A stretch of 64,000 bases of DNA, from contig JAPDOI010000288.1 of the NCBI GenBank assembly GCA_029168955.1, positions 1 to 64,000 of the forward strand, given 5' to 3'. The stretch comes from Aplectana chamaeleonis. Its lineage: Eukaryota; Nematoda; Chromadorea; Rhabditida; Cosmocercidae. The translations under genes and the position numbers were made by a program. Numbering within the stretch: the stretch's first letter is position 1; each line of letters begins with the position of its first letter. The notes under the pieces are model-generated. The model was given only the letters and a program-made list of their open reading frames with translations, had not been told where the DNA came from and searched no databases. Below are positions 10,610-25,000 of this stretch, in pieces.

Positions 10610-13250
10610 AGGAGAGTGGTGTCTCGTCGTCCATTGCGTTGGGTGTCCGTTCCGTCCCGTCCGTCCGTTCCGTCCGTCCGTCCATTAATCCGTCCGTCCG
10701 TCTGCATTCCATTCATTCGATCGACCGTCCAATCCGTCCGTCCGTCCGTCCGATCCGATCCGTCCGTCCATTCGATCTCATTCCATCCGTCCGTCCGTCC
10801 ATCCATCCGTCCGTCCGTCCGATCCGTCCGATCCGTCCGTCCTCTGTCCGTCCGTCAAATCCGTCAAAAGGTCTGTTCGTCGTCTGCGTTCGTTCGTTCG
10901 TCTGTTCGTCGTCGTTCGTTCGTCCAAATCCGTTCGTCTGCCTGTCCCGTCTGAACCTGTTCGTTCGTCCGCGTCCGAAATCTGACGTCTGTCTGCCCGA
11001 TCTGTTCGTTCGTTCCGTCTTCGTCTGTCTGGTTCGTCTGTCCCGGGTTCGTTCACCTGTTCACCGTTTCGCGTTCGTCTGTCCTGCCCGTCTGGGTCAG
11101 GTCGATCCGTACCCGTCCGTTGTCTCCGTCCGTCGGGTCGTCTGTCATCGTCTGCCTTCGTTGTTCGTCTCCGTCTGTCTGTTCGTCGTTCTCTGTCTGC
11201 TCAGTCTGTTGTCCAGCGTCCGGGGTCTGGTTCCGTCTCAAATGTCTGTCTGTCCATTGTTCGTTGTCCGTCTGGGTCTGCTCGGGTTCGAGTCTGCCTC
11301 TTTATTTCAATTCGTCGAATCGTCTATAGGGTCACGTCGGGTCGCGGTCAGGTCTGGTCCGGTCCCGTCATCCGTCTGGTCACGTTCATTCCAGGTCTGT
11401 CTATCGTCTGTCTGTCTGTCTCGTCTGGTCGTCGTGGAACTGTTCCTCAAGAGCTGTCCTCGTCGTGTCGTTCATTCTTCGTCCCGAATCCTTCCGGACT
11501 GAAATCAGGCGTCGTGTCCTGTCCGTCGGTCTGTTTGCAAAAGTTCAAGTCGTCGATCCGTCCTGAAAGTGGCGTCCGTCCAATGGTGTCATCCGTAAAT
11601 GATTACGGGTCCCAAGGTTCGTCCTAGTCGCCTGTTATTTATACCAGTCATCTCCGTCACGTGGGTCCTTCGTTAAGTCTCCGTCCTAGCTCCACGTCCG
11701 TTCGCATTAACCGTTCAAGTCTGTTGCGTTCGTTCACCGTGTCCAGATCGTTCTTCGAACTTCGTTCACTTGGTCTGGGCTAATTACCGTCTTCGTCGTA
11801 ATAAAGCCACGTGCAGTCTCATTACAAAACTGGCTTCCGTCCCGTCGTTCGTTCGTGGAATCAAGGTTTTTGACCCCGTCAATAAGGCCCGGTCTTCGAC
11901 CTTCCTGTCCTGTTCAAATCTTACTCTGCAAACTAATTATAGTCACTAGTCGTTCGCTTGTCCCGTCCAATGGTCCACGCGAAGACTGTTAGTATCGTCT
12001 TTTAATCTGTCTGTCTGTCGACAACTCAGTATCGTTCCTGAAAATTGATGGTCGTAGTAATCGTCGCATTTTTTGGAGCTGTTTGTCCGTTCGTCCTAGT
12101 CCTGTCCTGTTGTCCGTCGTACAGGCAAGGTCTGTTACGGTCCGTCTGTTTACGTCACCGTTGATTTAGCGTTCGTCCGTCAGCGTTAACGGTCTGGGTT
12201 ACGTTCCTGTCCTATGTCACTGTCCGTTCGTCTTCTAATGTCTGCAGTCTGGGTCCTTTCCGTTACGTCCTGATCCGGTTTTTTTCTTCTGGTCCTGTCT
12301 GTACGTCCAGTCATTTTCAACTATTTCTGGGCTTCGTCCATTTTGTCTGATCTGTGTTCCGTCCGTAAATCCTTTATTTCTTGTTATCACATTTTCATCA
12401 AGTCGTCTTGTTATTCGTATTGCCAGTCATTTTCAACGTCTCGTTGTTTTTCCCACCGTTTCCCTTTATTTTCCGTTCGCGGTCTTGCTCGTTCGTCCGA
12501 TTCCGTCCTGTACTGTTGGGTCCAAAACCGTCTGTCTTGCCTGACGGTAAATAATTAAATTACCCGTGCAAAACTCAAATTTGGGTCCTGTCATGTTCAT
12601 GTCCGTCCTGTCTGGAAGGTCCCGTAGGTTTTCTAGGAATCATCACTCGCTGGTCCTGTCAAATCCGATCGTTCATAATCCGACTCCGTGCGTAATTGGT
12701 CGGTCCGAAAACAATCCTCAAGGTCGTCTGTCCACTTTCTATTCCGTCCATTTGTTTCTGTCCGTCCAAAATTGATCGTTCGGCGCACTCATTCTGTTCG
12801 TCATGCATTTTCTGTCTTCTGCGCTACGTCTGGGTCGTCGCTCCGTTCGTCTGGCGCATCCATGTGCAGCCCCTCTGCGGCTTCCGCACACTTCGTCCTT
12901 CGTCGCCACTTCCATTCCAGAGTTATCAAAGGTCAATGTCTGTCCTGTATCGTCCGTTATCCACCATGTCTCGGCGTCAGTCTGTTCGTCCGCTGTCTGG
13001 CGTGTTTGCACATTTAATGTCCGTCATGCGTCTCGTCCTGTCCTGTTTTGCAAGAACTCTGGGTCGTACATTTTTCTCTGCCCGATTCACCCCAGTCTGA
13101 CATGGTCGCGTACCTCGTCTGTCGACTCCGTCCGACGTCCTGTCCATGGTCCGTCCGTCGTCTGAGGTCGTCCGTCCGTCGTCGCTGTGGTCCCCTGCAG
13201 TCCGTCTCCTGTCTTTATTCACACCAAACCGTCTCGACCGCCATTCCACG
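10610..13250. repeat. CCGT tetranucleotide array, decaying rightwards
   Basis: From about 10628 to 10860 the sequence is almost pure CCGT/GTCC repeats. It then degrades through GTTCGTCTGTC variants and is still detectable near 13250 as scattered GTCCGTC words. Tetranucleotide repeats read with a 12-base amino-acid period, giving serine/valine/arginine/proline-rich frames such as 10639-11502 (287 codons); these are not genes. Confidence 0.9.
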
Positions 13251-13264
13251 ATGAGAACACTGCT

Positions 13265-16200
13265 CAATACACGTCCATCTCCTGCCTTCGCACTTCCATA
13301 ACATCAGGAAACAATCCGTCAGAGTCCGTTGCTGTGTTGATTTTCATTAATTCATTTTTCGATCGGAAAACGTACATGGTTTACAACCTAAATTTCAGTT
13401 TACACACACTGTTCTTGGCCCTCAATTTTTAGGTTCCACCTTAATGCAGATGACATTTAACTCCATTCAGGACTTCATTAGGAGCTTTGCATCCATGTTA
13501 CAAAGCGATGCTCTGCCAAAAAATTCACTTCCTAGCTAAATTTTGAGTGTTTGCCAAGACTCGAAATCTGGATAAAGAGTGGAGAGTTGGTGTGTCTTCG
13601 ATTCACACATCTTCTACCATAGCGGTGCCATTGAAACCATTTTGGAACGGATCAGGCCGGGACTACAAAGTGGTGTTGGAAATACACCACCACTACAGCC
13701 TGCAGTTGTGAACAAGTGAAGCTTGTCTTTGAGCGACAGTGGGGTACCACTATCCAAACGTTCAGAAAACGTTTAGGTACCACCCCTCGTCGACCTGTAC
13801 GGAATCAGGCTATCCTCCTGTATCTGGAGCAAATCTTGGAAATCTTACTCAAAATCCTTGCAAGACCTGATCAGCTCAGATGAGGTTTTTAAGCGGCTCA
13901 TATTAATGACGTGTTTTCTGTATCATGAGCACCTTTCATAGAAATATAAATAACTCTCAAAGCCCATTCTTAAATCTAAAACCCGAGAAACTGGCAATTG
14001 TACCGTGAAAATAGATCGTTCTTTCTGCACAAAGTGTTGCGCACTGTATGCCATAATGTCGGAACATGGAGAATCTGGTGGAATTTTGCACCAAAACTGC
14101 AGTCAGGTCATTTTCGAATGGGAACTCGATCGTTTTTCTGAATGTTGCTCCTACCCTTACATTTCATATCCTCAAAATCTTGATTCCATTTTGGGGTGAT
14201 TTCAATCCGTTATAGGACTAGCTAAAAGCATGTCGTCGGCAAATTAGGCGCGCTGTATCACATAGGTCGATGTATTCCTCTACTGTCCAACAAAATCGTG
14301 AACGCCGTTTGATGTTTTGCCCATTTTCTTGAGCTAAGGTGTTTCAGATGAGGATTCACTAAAAATCTGAGCAATGAGTGAAATAGGTGGCTAACATTCC
14401 AAACCATTTCGGTCGTACACCCGGGCATCTTCTCCAATGGTATCAATTTTAGTCACAGTTGACTTACATTCAGCAAGAGTTGCGATCGAGTTGTTAAACT
14501 TGATGAAATAATGATGCCATGGATTTAGAGCAGCATGGCTATTCGACCTAGTTTTTTCCAGGTTACACGCTTAATGAATTCAGCTTTTCGATTTCGGCAA
14601 TGCGCGCTTGACGGTGTTGCTTTGATTCAAATCATACTGAACGGAGATCTACTTACCTGAAAAGTGTTAATCTCCTGGGATTCTGTGGGGGCCGGCCCAG
14701 GGTCCGATGACTCAATATTGAGAGTTGTCGCGTGACCCGCCAAATCTGGTCGTGCGCTTCGCTTTTACCAATAGTTGTTGTTTCCACTACTGATTTCAAC
14801 AAGTTTTTGCAAATATCATTGAAGCGTACACAGTGATTAATTCTTGTGGTCGCAAATCGAGGTTTTAACCCTTTTCGAGTTGTTTTTTTAAGAAAAAAGT
14901 GGTTTTATCGTTTGAATATCCTCGTATGATTTCACGATATGGCACCACAAGTGTTCCATTACGTTCTTCGCAGGCAACTAGGCAAACAATTTGGCGGGAA
15001 CTTCGCATAGTGAGCTTTCTTCGGAAATGGGTTTTCGTGAAAATGACGTGTATTTTTGCATACCTTCCCAGTCACTGGAGAGGCGCAAACCTATTATGAA
15101 AGCAATTTGCATACGGCTTTTCTCTAAAAAGTTCCTGAGACCCAAGTATGTCAACCATGGTGTAGTCCGCGTGCCTATTAACTTAAAAAGGTAGATCAAA
15201 ATAAAAACGATTCTCAGTGGTTCGCGTAATGATGTGATTCAACAGATTTGGAAGTTCCACAGTTTACATCGTATTGTTCTACTGGCATCGTGCGCACTTC
15301 AAGTGGAAGGTTTCATCCGTCATCTGAATTCAATGTCTGCAGGGGTCAATCCTGCGGGCCTTTCTCTACTGGGCGAAACCTCATCCAGACTGGGTTCTTT
15401 ATGAGCGTCATGGTATTAATCTAACGTTGTTCGGTTGCCCGCAATCAACTTTTGCGGCAGGTAATTTTGAGAAATTTTCATGCCGGTCATAGCAGCCCGC
15501 CAAGCGTATCATGTCGATTCACTTCCTATCTTGGAAGTCGCAATTCTACAGGCGTGGAAGACTCGTCATGCGTCACGGAAAAAGTACAATTTTGCGACCT
15601 ATCCTGTTTTCACAAATGGAAAATGTCATACCTGATCATTTTTCAGTCGTAGCCACTTACAACGTGAGGAATGGGATCAGCGTCCAACATATGGAAACTC
15701 TCCACCTTTTGGAAAAATATGCTTTCTGCGTCTGATACGGCTTAAAGCTCTCAAAATTCCAGGTCACTCACACTTAGCGCGGCAGTGGACGATGAAAACG
15801 TGAGTCCCGCACATTTCAAACAGTCTGCATAGGCCACGTGGATATTCAGGTATGAAATTTTACAGCGTCTTTTTGTTTTCGGAAGCCACACTTTTGGGTC
15901 CTGGATTCCCGCGTGATCTTTGTGCCGGCATTTCCAATGTCTGCTAAATGCGGCGCCCTGCGCACTGTCTAAAAGTTTTTATTATGAACCAACCTGATGT
16001 TTCCCTCAAAGGAGGAAGCACAAATCTTGGGAGCAAATATCATTAGCTGTGTTGATTTTCACTAGCTCATTTTCAAAAAGTTCAGAATCGATTTGCTGTC
16101 GGAAAATGGTTTGTGAGCATAACACGTGTTACATGATTTTTACCCTGGTCTTGATAGTTCAATCATATTTTTGGTTCCGCTAAAATTGAGTCTCATTCTA

Positions 16201-18995
16201 GCAGTCCACAAAAAAGGAGTGTAAATTAAGAGCCTCCTGCAAAAAAATTCAGCTCACGGTAAAGCTTTAAATCGTTTGAGTGTTGCAACCAAGACTCGTG
16301 ATAAAGCCGTCTGATAAAGAAATTGAGACAATTTTCATTGGCCAAAAATCACTTGGTAATTTCTTTTTCCCATTTCTGATACAACAAGAAACCAGCCTCA
16401 CCGGTGATAAAGAGTATAACACGATGTTTTCCTGTCGAATGTTTTCTACCAGGAAGTGGCAAGAAAACAAACTTCCTGTGTTGAATTGTTCTGATGTGGT
16501 ATTATAACTGCAGATACTATTTTGAGTTGCGGAACATACTTTGATGCGAGAAAAATCTGATGCGTGTGACCTGAGTTATGCCCTCGATTTTGGATACCGC
16601 AATCCTTAATCCTCGGTATGTGGACTTCTAAAACACAGTGAAAACTGAGTGGCGCATTAGTTTGTGCAGTATGTTGCTAAACCGAGCCAGTGTGTGGCAC
16701 TGCAGATATGGATTTTGATATGATGGTTGATAGTGTGTTATATTCTATTGATGGCCTCTCAATGTAAATAAGAGTTAGAAGATCGTAACGCTTAAATATT
16801 TAGCCGTAACAGGTGCGCGTTCATTCAAACGAACCTCAGTTGATCAAATAGCCGGAGCCCTAATTAATTGTGAAATCTGAATATCCGGAGGCCAGACATT
16901 TTAGCCTGCCGGATACCATGTTTTACCGTCGTTTTTTCTACGTCGTTTGAACTCCTTCGAAGTTCTTATTTAAGTCACATCTCAAAGAGTACTGTATAAT
17001 ATTGCATTGGCTATTGGGAGGAATAATCATTCAAAGCTGTGCCCCGATTGAGAATTTCTCTCACTGCTCATGGTTTCGAATATTCAGTGTTTTAATGGAG
17101 GTTCATTTGAATCTCGTGCTTTATCTGTAACCGCTGAAGGGACTGGAGCCCAAGTCAAGAATTAAGCAGGGTTCCAGCCTAATAATTTGCGCGTTTCAGA
17201 CAATTAGATATTGAACACCGGAGCTACTGGTGCCATTGAATTTCACGCCTTCTTTCATTCCTGATTCAATTTAGTTTCAACTCAACCAGAAATCTGAGAA
17301 TGAAAAAATACAGGAGTAGCACAATTTTCGAGTCGAACTCTCTAAAAAATAACGTGGTTTGGGCGTGCATTGTAACCACAGCTTTATATCATACTTCGGG
17401 GAGAACCATTCAGTCCCTATTCCATATTACGTATCTGCATTCAACCGTAGGTTGGGAGGAAACCCGCGTGGTTTTTTTTTTCCAATGGAGATAGAACCTG
17501 TCATTTGCCACATTATAGGCTACTGATCTTGAAGTTTCAGCGCTATTAGCTCCTGAATTTCGTCGTCACATTCTGCGGCGGAAAGAAGTTAATCTATTAG
17601 CGTATTGCGGATGCGGCTATCACTCGTTGTATCGCTTGTGCTGAGTAACTATTTTAGGAGGCTTTGCTGCAGTATGTATGCAGTTTGGAAATTAGAACGT
17701 TTAAGTAGCAAGTGCAGTTGAGCGGCAAAATGTCAAGCGTTGGTATGGTGGCCCCATGTCTTTCGCACTATAAATGAACGAAATGGAAGTATATGTGTCC
17801 ACCTCTATCAATAGATATGAAACTGATCCGTCAGCTGTTTTGTCTGATTGACCAGTTTAGAACGCATTTCCTTCTGGCAGTCAATACCACGCTCAAAAGA
17901 TTAAGGAATATCAATAGCAGTGAATTTCTTTTGGCTACACGAAAATTTGTCTTTTTAAGCATGCCTTCGAAGTTATCAGACTTTTCATTTTAAACCGGTG
18001 GAGATACACCACATCAGAGAACACATTAATTCAGTGAGTCGTGTGATACTGTGAGTGAAACGCACATTACTTTCAAAGGCTCAGAAATAAAGAAAACCAG
18101 GGAAGTCTGCTCGGCAATAATGGTTTCGCCCAGATAGGGCAGAGAAGCGGCTTATTGGCATCGAAAACTCAGAGACTTATGATAAGAATGGAGATTTTGA
18201 CGTGATACGCATTGCCTATCCTAGTGGGTCTTGCTTCGCGGAAAATGAGCGACTTTCTGCTCATCACGGTGCTATTTCACTAACCCGAACGTTCCATCTG
18301 GGACGTGTCTTATGGTATCTAGTTGCCTGATGAATGATAACCGGTGTCGCATGACGAAATGAAGAAATAAATGCACAATATCTCAGACATGTCCTTATTT
18401 GCAGAAAGATAACAGAGTTTCTTTTTCGATCGCTCAAACTAAACAGCAACTACTGAATTATTGTCAGAAACCCATGCGTGGAAGCTGAATTCCGGAAGTG
18501 TGTTTCCATCGTGTCGTTCAAAAAGCGGAAGATATGGCAATCAGAAGAATAATTGCTGACGATCATTTAATTTCGCCACCCTCAAATTCGACTGTAAATG
18601 TAATTCAGTTGCCTTTTTTGAGCACGTCCCCACTCGGTAGGTTCTCACTCACCCCCTGGGCTGCTGCGTGCCCTCTGTATTATGCAAGGTTAAGGACGTT
18701 ATTTAATTGGTATCTCTCCGGAGGTAGCGGAGAACCTGCTCTTGCAGCACAGCAGGATACGCAAAACAATCGAGGCGACACCATTCAAGGTAATTTCATG
18801 GCCATAATCCTGTAGTAACAGCCTGCAAATTGGCTGATTTATTATACCATTGATGTGGTAGCGCGCTTTCTCTGCGTTCTCTGAAAACCACATCATTCTT
18901 CTGACTCGTTCCCGCGTCTGATAAGTCAGGATATAGATAGACGATGATGAACAGATTTTGCACACCCGATCACGAAATCACGGGAAACCCAAACC
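13265..18995. other. 5.7-kb AT-rich unique sequence, no named gene
   Basis: No transposon ends, tandem repeats or recognisable domains were seen. It could be intergenic or a large intron. The best coding hint is 15343-15460 on the plus strand: acceptor GTCTGCAG, 39 open codons (starting GSILRAFLYW), then donor GCAG|GTAATT. I could not link it to another exon or a family, so it is recorded here and not as a gene. Confidence 0.4.
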
Positions 18996-19004
18996 AGAAA
19001 CCGA

Positions 19005-22000
19005 ATCTGTGTACAGCCCAGTATCGTGTATCGGGTACTTCGGGGTGGAAATCAGTTTGAACCCTATTAGGACGGTGCAGCCTGCGGCTGCTCGTCGCTA
19101 GAAATCCCCTGCGTAGAGGCTAAATCACCCGTGTATCGGGTATTTCCTGGTTGGAAATCAGTTTGAACCTGATTTGGATTGCAGCCTGAGGCCGCACCGT
19201 CGCTTAGGGGATGGAATCCCCTGCGTGGAGACCCAATCTGTCGTGTATCGGGTACTTCTGGGAGAAATCAGTTTGAACCCTATTTAGACGGTGCAGCCTG
19301 CGGCTGCACCGTCGCTTAGGAGGAAATCCCCTGCGTGGAGGCCAAATCTGTCGTGCATCGGGTACTTCGGGGGTGGAAATCAGTTTGAACTCTATTAGAC
19401 GGTGCAGCCTTATGGCCGCACCGCTGTCGCTTAGGGGGAGGAAATCCTCTGCGTAGAGGCTAAATCCGTCGTGTATCGGGTATTTCGGGGTGGAAACCAG
19501 TTTGAACCCAACAGTATTGCGGGACTAAAACGTGCATCGGCACTTCGGGTGGAAATCAGTTTGAACTTATGAGGAAATCCGCTGCGTGGAGGCCAAATCT
19601 GTCGTGCATCGGCACTTTGGGGTGAACTGGTCTGAACCTGTTGACGTTCACGCACTAACGTTCGGGTCGGGCAATTTCGGGGTGGAAACTCAGCTTGAAC
19701 CCTATTAGGACGGTGCAGCCTGCGGCTGCACCGTCGCTTAGAGGAAATCCCCTATGTGGAGGCCAAATCTGTCGTGTATCGGGTACTTCTGGGGTGGAAA
19801 TCAGTTTGAACCCTATTTGGAGGAGTTTGTGCAGCCTGCGGCTGCAATTCGTCGCTTAGGAGGAAATCCTCTGCGCAGAGGCTAAATCTGTCGTGTATCG
19901 GGTATTTCGGGGTGGAAACCAGTTTGAACCCTGTTTCAGACGATCCAGCCTGTAATTAAACTGTCGTATCGGGTACTTTGGGGTGAAACTGTCGAACCCA
20001 TTAGGACGCTGCGGACCAAATCTGTCGTGCATCGGGTACTTCGGGGTGAAAATCAGTTTGAACCCTATTAGACGCTGCAGCCTGAGGACTAAATTCGTCG
20101 TGTATCGGGTAATTTCGGGGGTGAAATCAGTTTGAACCCTTAAGTGAGGAAAATCCGCTGCGTGGAGACTAAATCTGTCACGTATCGGGTACTTGGGGGT
20201 GGAAATCAGTTTGAACCCTATTAGGACGCTGCTATGGGATCAAACTGTCGTATCGGGTCGTTTGGGGTGGAATCAGCTTGAACCCTATGAGGACGCTGCG
20301 GGACTATTAAATCTGTCGTGTATCGGGTACTTTGGGGTGGAAATCAGTTTCATCCCTGAGATTAGGACGCTGCGTGACTAAATCTGTCGCATCGGGTACT
20401 TCTGGGGTGGCAACCGCTTACCGAACCCTATTAGGAAATCCGCGTGCGTGGAGGCTAAATCTGTCGTGTATCGTGGCAACTTTCCGGTGTGGAAATCAGT
20501 TTGAACCTCTATTAGGACGGTGCAGCCTGTCACTGCAACTGTCGCTAGGGAGGAAATCCCCTGCGTGAGGCTAAATCTGTCGTATCGGGCACTTTGGGGT
20601 GGAAATCAGTTTGAACCCTATTAGGACTTGCTGCAAAACTGTGGACTAAATCTGTCGTATCGGGTACTTAGGGAAGAACGCGTGATCCCTATTAGACGCT
20701 GCGTAGAGACTAAATCTGTCGTGTATCGGGTACTTTGGGGTGGAAAACTGTTTGAACTCCTATTAGACGGTGCAGCCTGCAGGCTGCACCGTCGCTTAGG
20801 GGAGTAAATCCCCTGCGTGGAGACTAAATCTGTCGTGTATCGGTACTTTGGGGGTGGAAATCAGTTTGAACCCTATGAGGATTCAGTGCAGCCTGCGGCT
20901 GCACTGTCGTTAGGGAGGAAATCCTCTGCGTGGAGGCTAAATCTGTCGTGTATCGGGTATTTCGGGGTTGAAATCAGTTTGAACTCCTATTAGGACGGCT
21001 GTGTGGACTAAGCCTGTCGTATCTGCATGCTTTGGGGGTGCGTCATAGGAGGTTTGAAATCCTATTAGACGCTGCGTGGAGGCTGAATCTGTCGTGTATC
21101 GGGTACTTCGGGGTGGAAATCAGTTTGAACCTCTATTAAGGACGGTATCTGGTGGCTGCACTGCCGCTTAGGGGAGGAAATCTCTGCGTGGAGGCTAAAT
21201 CTGTCATGTATCGGGTACTTCGGGGTGGAAATCAGTTTGAACCCTATTAGGACGGTGCTCAGCCTGCGGCTATAGTGTCGCTTAGGGAGGAAATCCTGCG
21301 TGGAGGCCGATAAATCTGTCTGTATCGGTGCACTTCGGGGTGGAAATCAGTTTGAACTCCTGAGGAGGACGGTGCAGCCTACTGCCGCACCAAAAATCCG
21401 TCGCTTAGGGGAGGAAATCCCCTGCGTGGAGGCTAAATCTGTCGTGTATCGGGTACTTTCGAGGGTGGAAATCAGTTTGAACCCTATTAGACGAGGCAGC
21501 CTGCGGGCCGGCATTATAGGAGGGAAATCCTGCGTGGAGGCTAAATCTGTCGTATCGGGTACTTCTGGGGTGGAAATCAGTTTGAACCCTATTAGGACCC
21601 GGTCGCAGCCTGTCGGCCGCACCGAATCAGCTTAGGGAATCCCATAGACGCTGCGTGAGAGGCTAAATCTGTCGTGTATCGGGTACTTCGGGGTGGAAAT
21701 CAGGTTTGAACCCTATTGAGACGGTGCAGCCTGCGGCTGCAACCGTCGCTTAGGGGGAGGAAATCCCCTGCGTAGAGGCTAAATCTGTCGTATCGGGTAT
21801 TTCGGGGTGGAAATCAGTTTGAACCCTATTAGACGCTGCAAATCGCTTAAATCACGTGGAGGCTAAATCTGTCGCACGTATCGGGTACTTCGGGGTGGAA
21901 ATCAGTTTGAACTCCTATTGGGACGGTGCAGGCCTGCGGCTGCACCGTCGCTTAAATAGGTCCCTGCGTGGAGGCTAAATCTGTCGTGTATCGGGTACTT

Positions 22001-25000
22001 CAGGGGTGGAAATCAGTTTGAACCTATTAGGACGAGTGCAGCTCATTACAATCGTCGCTTAGGGGAGGAAACTTCGCGTGGAGGCTTAAATCTGTCGTGT
22101 ATCGGGTACTTCGGGGTGGAAATCAGTTTGAACCCTATTAGGACAGGTGCGGTGCCTGCGGCCGCACCGTCGCTTAGGGGGAGAGAAACTCCACCTGCGT
22201 TGGAGGACTAAATCTGTCGTATCGGGTACTTCGGGGTGTGAAATCAGTTTGAACCCTATTTAGGACCGTGGTGCAGCCTGCGACTGCACCGTCGCTTAGG
22301 GAGGAAATCCCCTGCGTGGAGGCTAAATCTGTCGTATCGGGTACTTCGGGGTGGAAACCAGTTTGAACCTCTATTAGGACGGTGCAGCCTATACCTGCAC
22401 CCGTCGCTTAGGATAAATACACTGCGTGGAGGCTAAATCTGTCGTGTATCGGGTACTTCAGGGGTGGAAATCAGTTTGAACTCCTATTAGACGGTGCAGC
22501 CTGCAGGCTGCACCGTCGCTTAGGGGAGGAAATCCCCTGCGTGGAGGCTAAATCTGTCGTGTATCGGGTATTGCTTCGGGGGTGGAAATCAGTTTGAACC
22601 CTATTCAGACGCTGCGTGACCAAATCTGTCGTGTATCGGTCGCTTAGGGAGATCAGTTGGAGCCCTATTGGAGAAATCCCCCTGCGTGGAGGCTAAATCT
22701 GTCGCATCGGGTACTTCGGGGTGGAAATCAGTTTGAACCCTATTAGGACGGTGCGTGGGACTAAAGCCTGCGGCTGTATCGGGTCGGGCACTTAGGGAGG
22801 AAACGTTTGAATCAGTTTGGGCCTATGAGGACGCTGCGTAGAGGACTAAATCTGTCGTGTATCGGGTATTTCGGGGGTGGAAATCAGTTTGAACCCTATT
22901 AGGACCGGTGCAGCCTGCGGCCGCATCCGTCGTTTATTATCCCATGGAGATTGCTGGGGGTGGAAATCAGTTTGAACCCTATTAGGACGCTGCGTGGGAC
23001 TAAATCTGTCGTATCGGGTACTTCGGGGTGGAAATCAGTTTGAACCTATTTGGACGGTGCAGCCTGTACACCGTCGTTTAGGGAGAAAACCTGCGTAGAA
23101 GCAAATCTGTCGTGTATCGGGTATTTCGGGGGTGGAAATCAGTTTGAACCCTATTAGGACGCTGCGTGGACTAAATCTGTCGTATCGGGTACTTTGGGGG
23201 TGGAAATCAGTTTGAACCCTATTAGGACGCTGCGTGGGACTAAATCTGTCGTGTATCGGGTACTTCGGGGGTGGAAATCAGTTTGAACCCTATTAGACGC
23301 TGGGTGTATCAAATCTTGTCGTATCGGGTACTTGGGGTGAAGTGTTTACCAGCTTTGGGAACTCCTATTAGGACGCTGCGTGACCAAATCTGTCGTGTAT
23401 CGGGTACTTCGGGGTGGAAATCACAGTTTGAACCCTATGGGGATGATCGCAGATTACGTACCAGCTGCACTTCGTCGCTTAGGGAGGAAATCCCCTGCGT
23501 AGAGGCTAAATCTGTCGTGTATCGGGTATTTCGGGTGGAAATCAGTTTGAACCCTATTAGGACGCTGCGTGACTAAATCTGTCGTGTATCGGGTACTTTG
23601 GGGGTGGAAATCAGTTTGAACCCTATTAGGACGCTGCGTGGGACTAAATCTGTCGTGTATCGGGTACTTCGGGTGGAAATCAGTTTGAACCCTATTAGGA
23701 CGCTGCGTGGACTAAATCTGTCGTGTATCGGGTACTTTGGGGGTGGAAATCAGTTTGAACCCTATTAGGACGCTGCGGGACCAAATCTGTCGTGTATCGG
23801 GGGTACTTTGAAGGGGTGGAAATCAGTTTGAACTCGCACCTGAGGACTTAAACCCTGCGTAGAGGCTGCAAACTGTCGGTCAAATTTCGGTTTGGTGGAA
23901 ATCAGTTTGAACCCTATTAGGACGCTGCGTGGGACTAAATCTGTCGTGTATCGGGTACTTTGGGGGTGGAAATCAGTTTGAACCCTATTAGGACGCTGCG
24001 TGGGACTAAATCTGTCGTGTATCGGGTACTTCGGGGGTGGAAATCAGTTTGAACCCTATGAGGACGCTGCGGCTGCATCAGGTCGCTTAGGGGTGGAAAT
24101 CCCCTGCGTGGACTAAATCTGTCGTGTATCGGGCACTTCGGGGTGGAAATCAGTTTGAACCCTATTAGACGCTGCGTGGACTAAATCTGTCGTGTATCGG
24201 GTACTTTGGGGTGGAAATCAGTTTGAACCCTATTAGGACGCTGCGTCGCTCAACCTGCGTAGAAATCTGTCGTGTATCGGGTGTTTCGGGGTGGAAATCA
24301 GTTTGAACCTTATTAGGACGGTGCAGGCCTGCGGCTGCACCGTCGCTTAGGGGAGGAAACTCCTGCGTGGGACTAAATCTGTCGTATCGGGTACTTTGGG
24401 GTGGAAATCAGTTTGAACCCTATTAGGACGCCGCGGGAGGCTAAATCTGTCGTATCGGGTACTTCGGGGTGGAAATCAGTTTGAACCCTATTATGACGGT
24501 GCAGCCTGCGGCCGCACCGTCGCTTAGGGGAGAAATCTCGTGAGGCCAAATCTGTCGTATCGGGTACTTCGGGGGTGGAAATCAGTTTGAACCCTATTAG
24601 GACGCTGCGTGGGACCAATCTGTCGTATCGGGTACTTCGGGGTGGAAACCGCTGAACCCTGAGCAGGACGAAACAGGCCGCACCGTCGCTTAGGGAGGAA
24701 ATCCCCCGGCGAGGCTAAATCTGTCGTGTATCGGGTATTTCGTGGTGGAAACAAGCCTGAACCCCATTAGACGCTGCGTGACCAAATCTGTCGTGTATCG
24801 GGTATTTCGGGTGGAAATCAGTTTGAACCCTAGTGAGGGCGGCGCAGCCTGCGGCTGCACCGTCGCTTAGGAGGAAACTTCTGCGTAGAGACTAAATCTG
24901 TCGTGTATCGGGTATTTTGGGGTGGAAATCAGTTTGAACCCTATTAGGACGCTGCGTGGGACTAAATCTGTCGTGCATCGGGTACTTCGGGGTGGAAATC

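Noticed and set aside
10639..11502. 287-codon plus-strand frame rich in S, V, R and P
   Set aside because: It is the translation of the CCGT tetranucleotide array; equally long low-complexity frames exist on the other strand.
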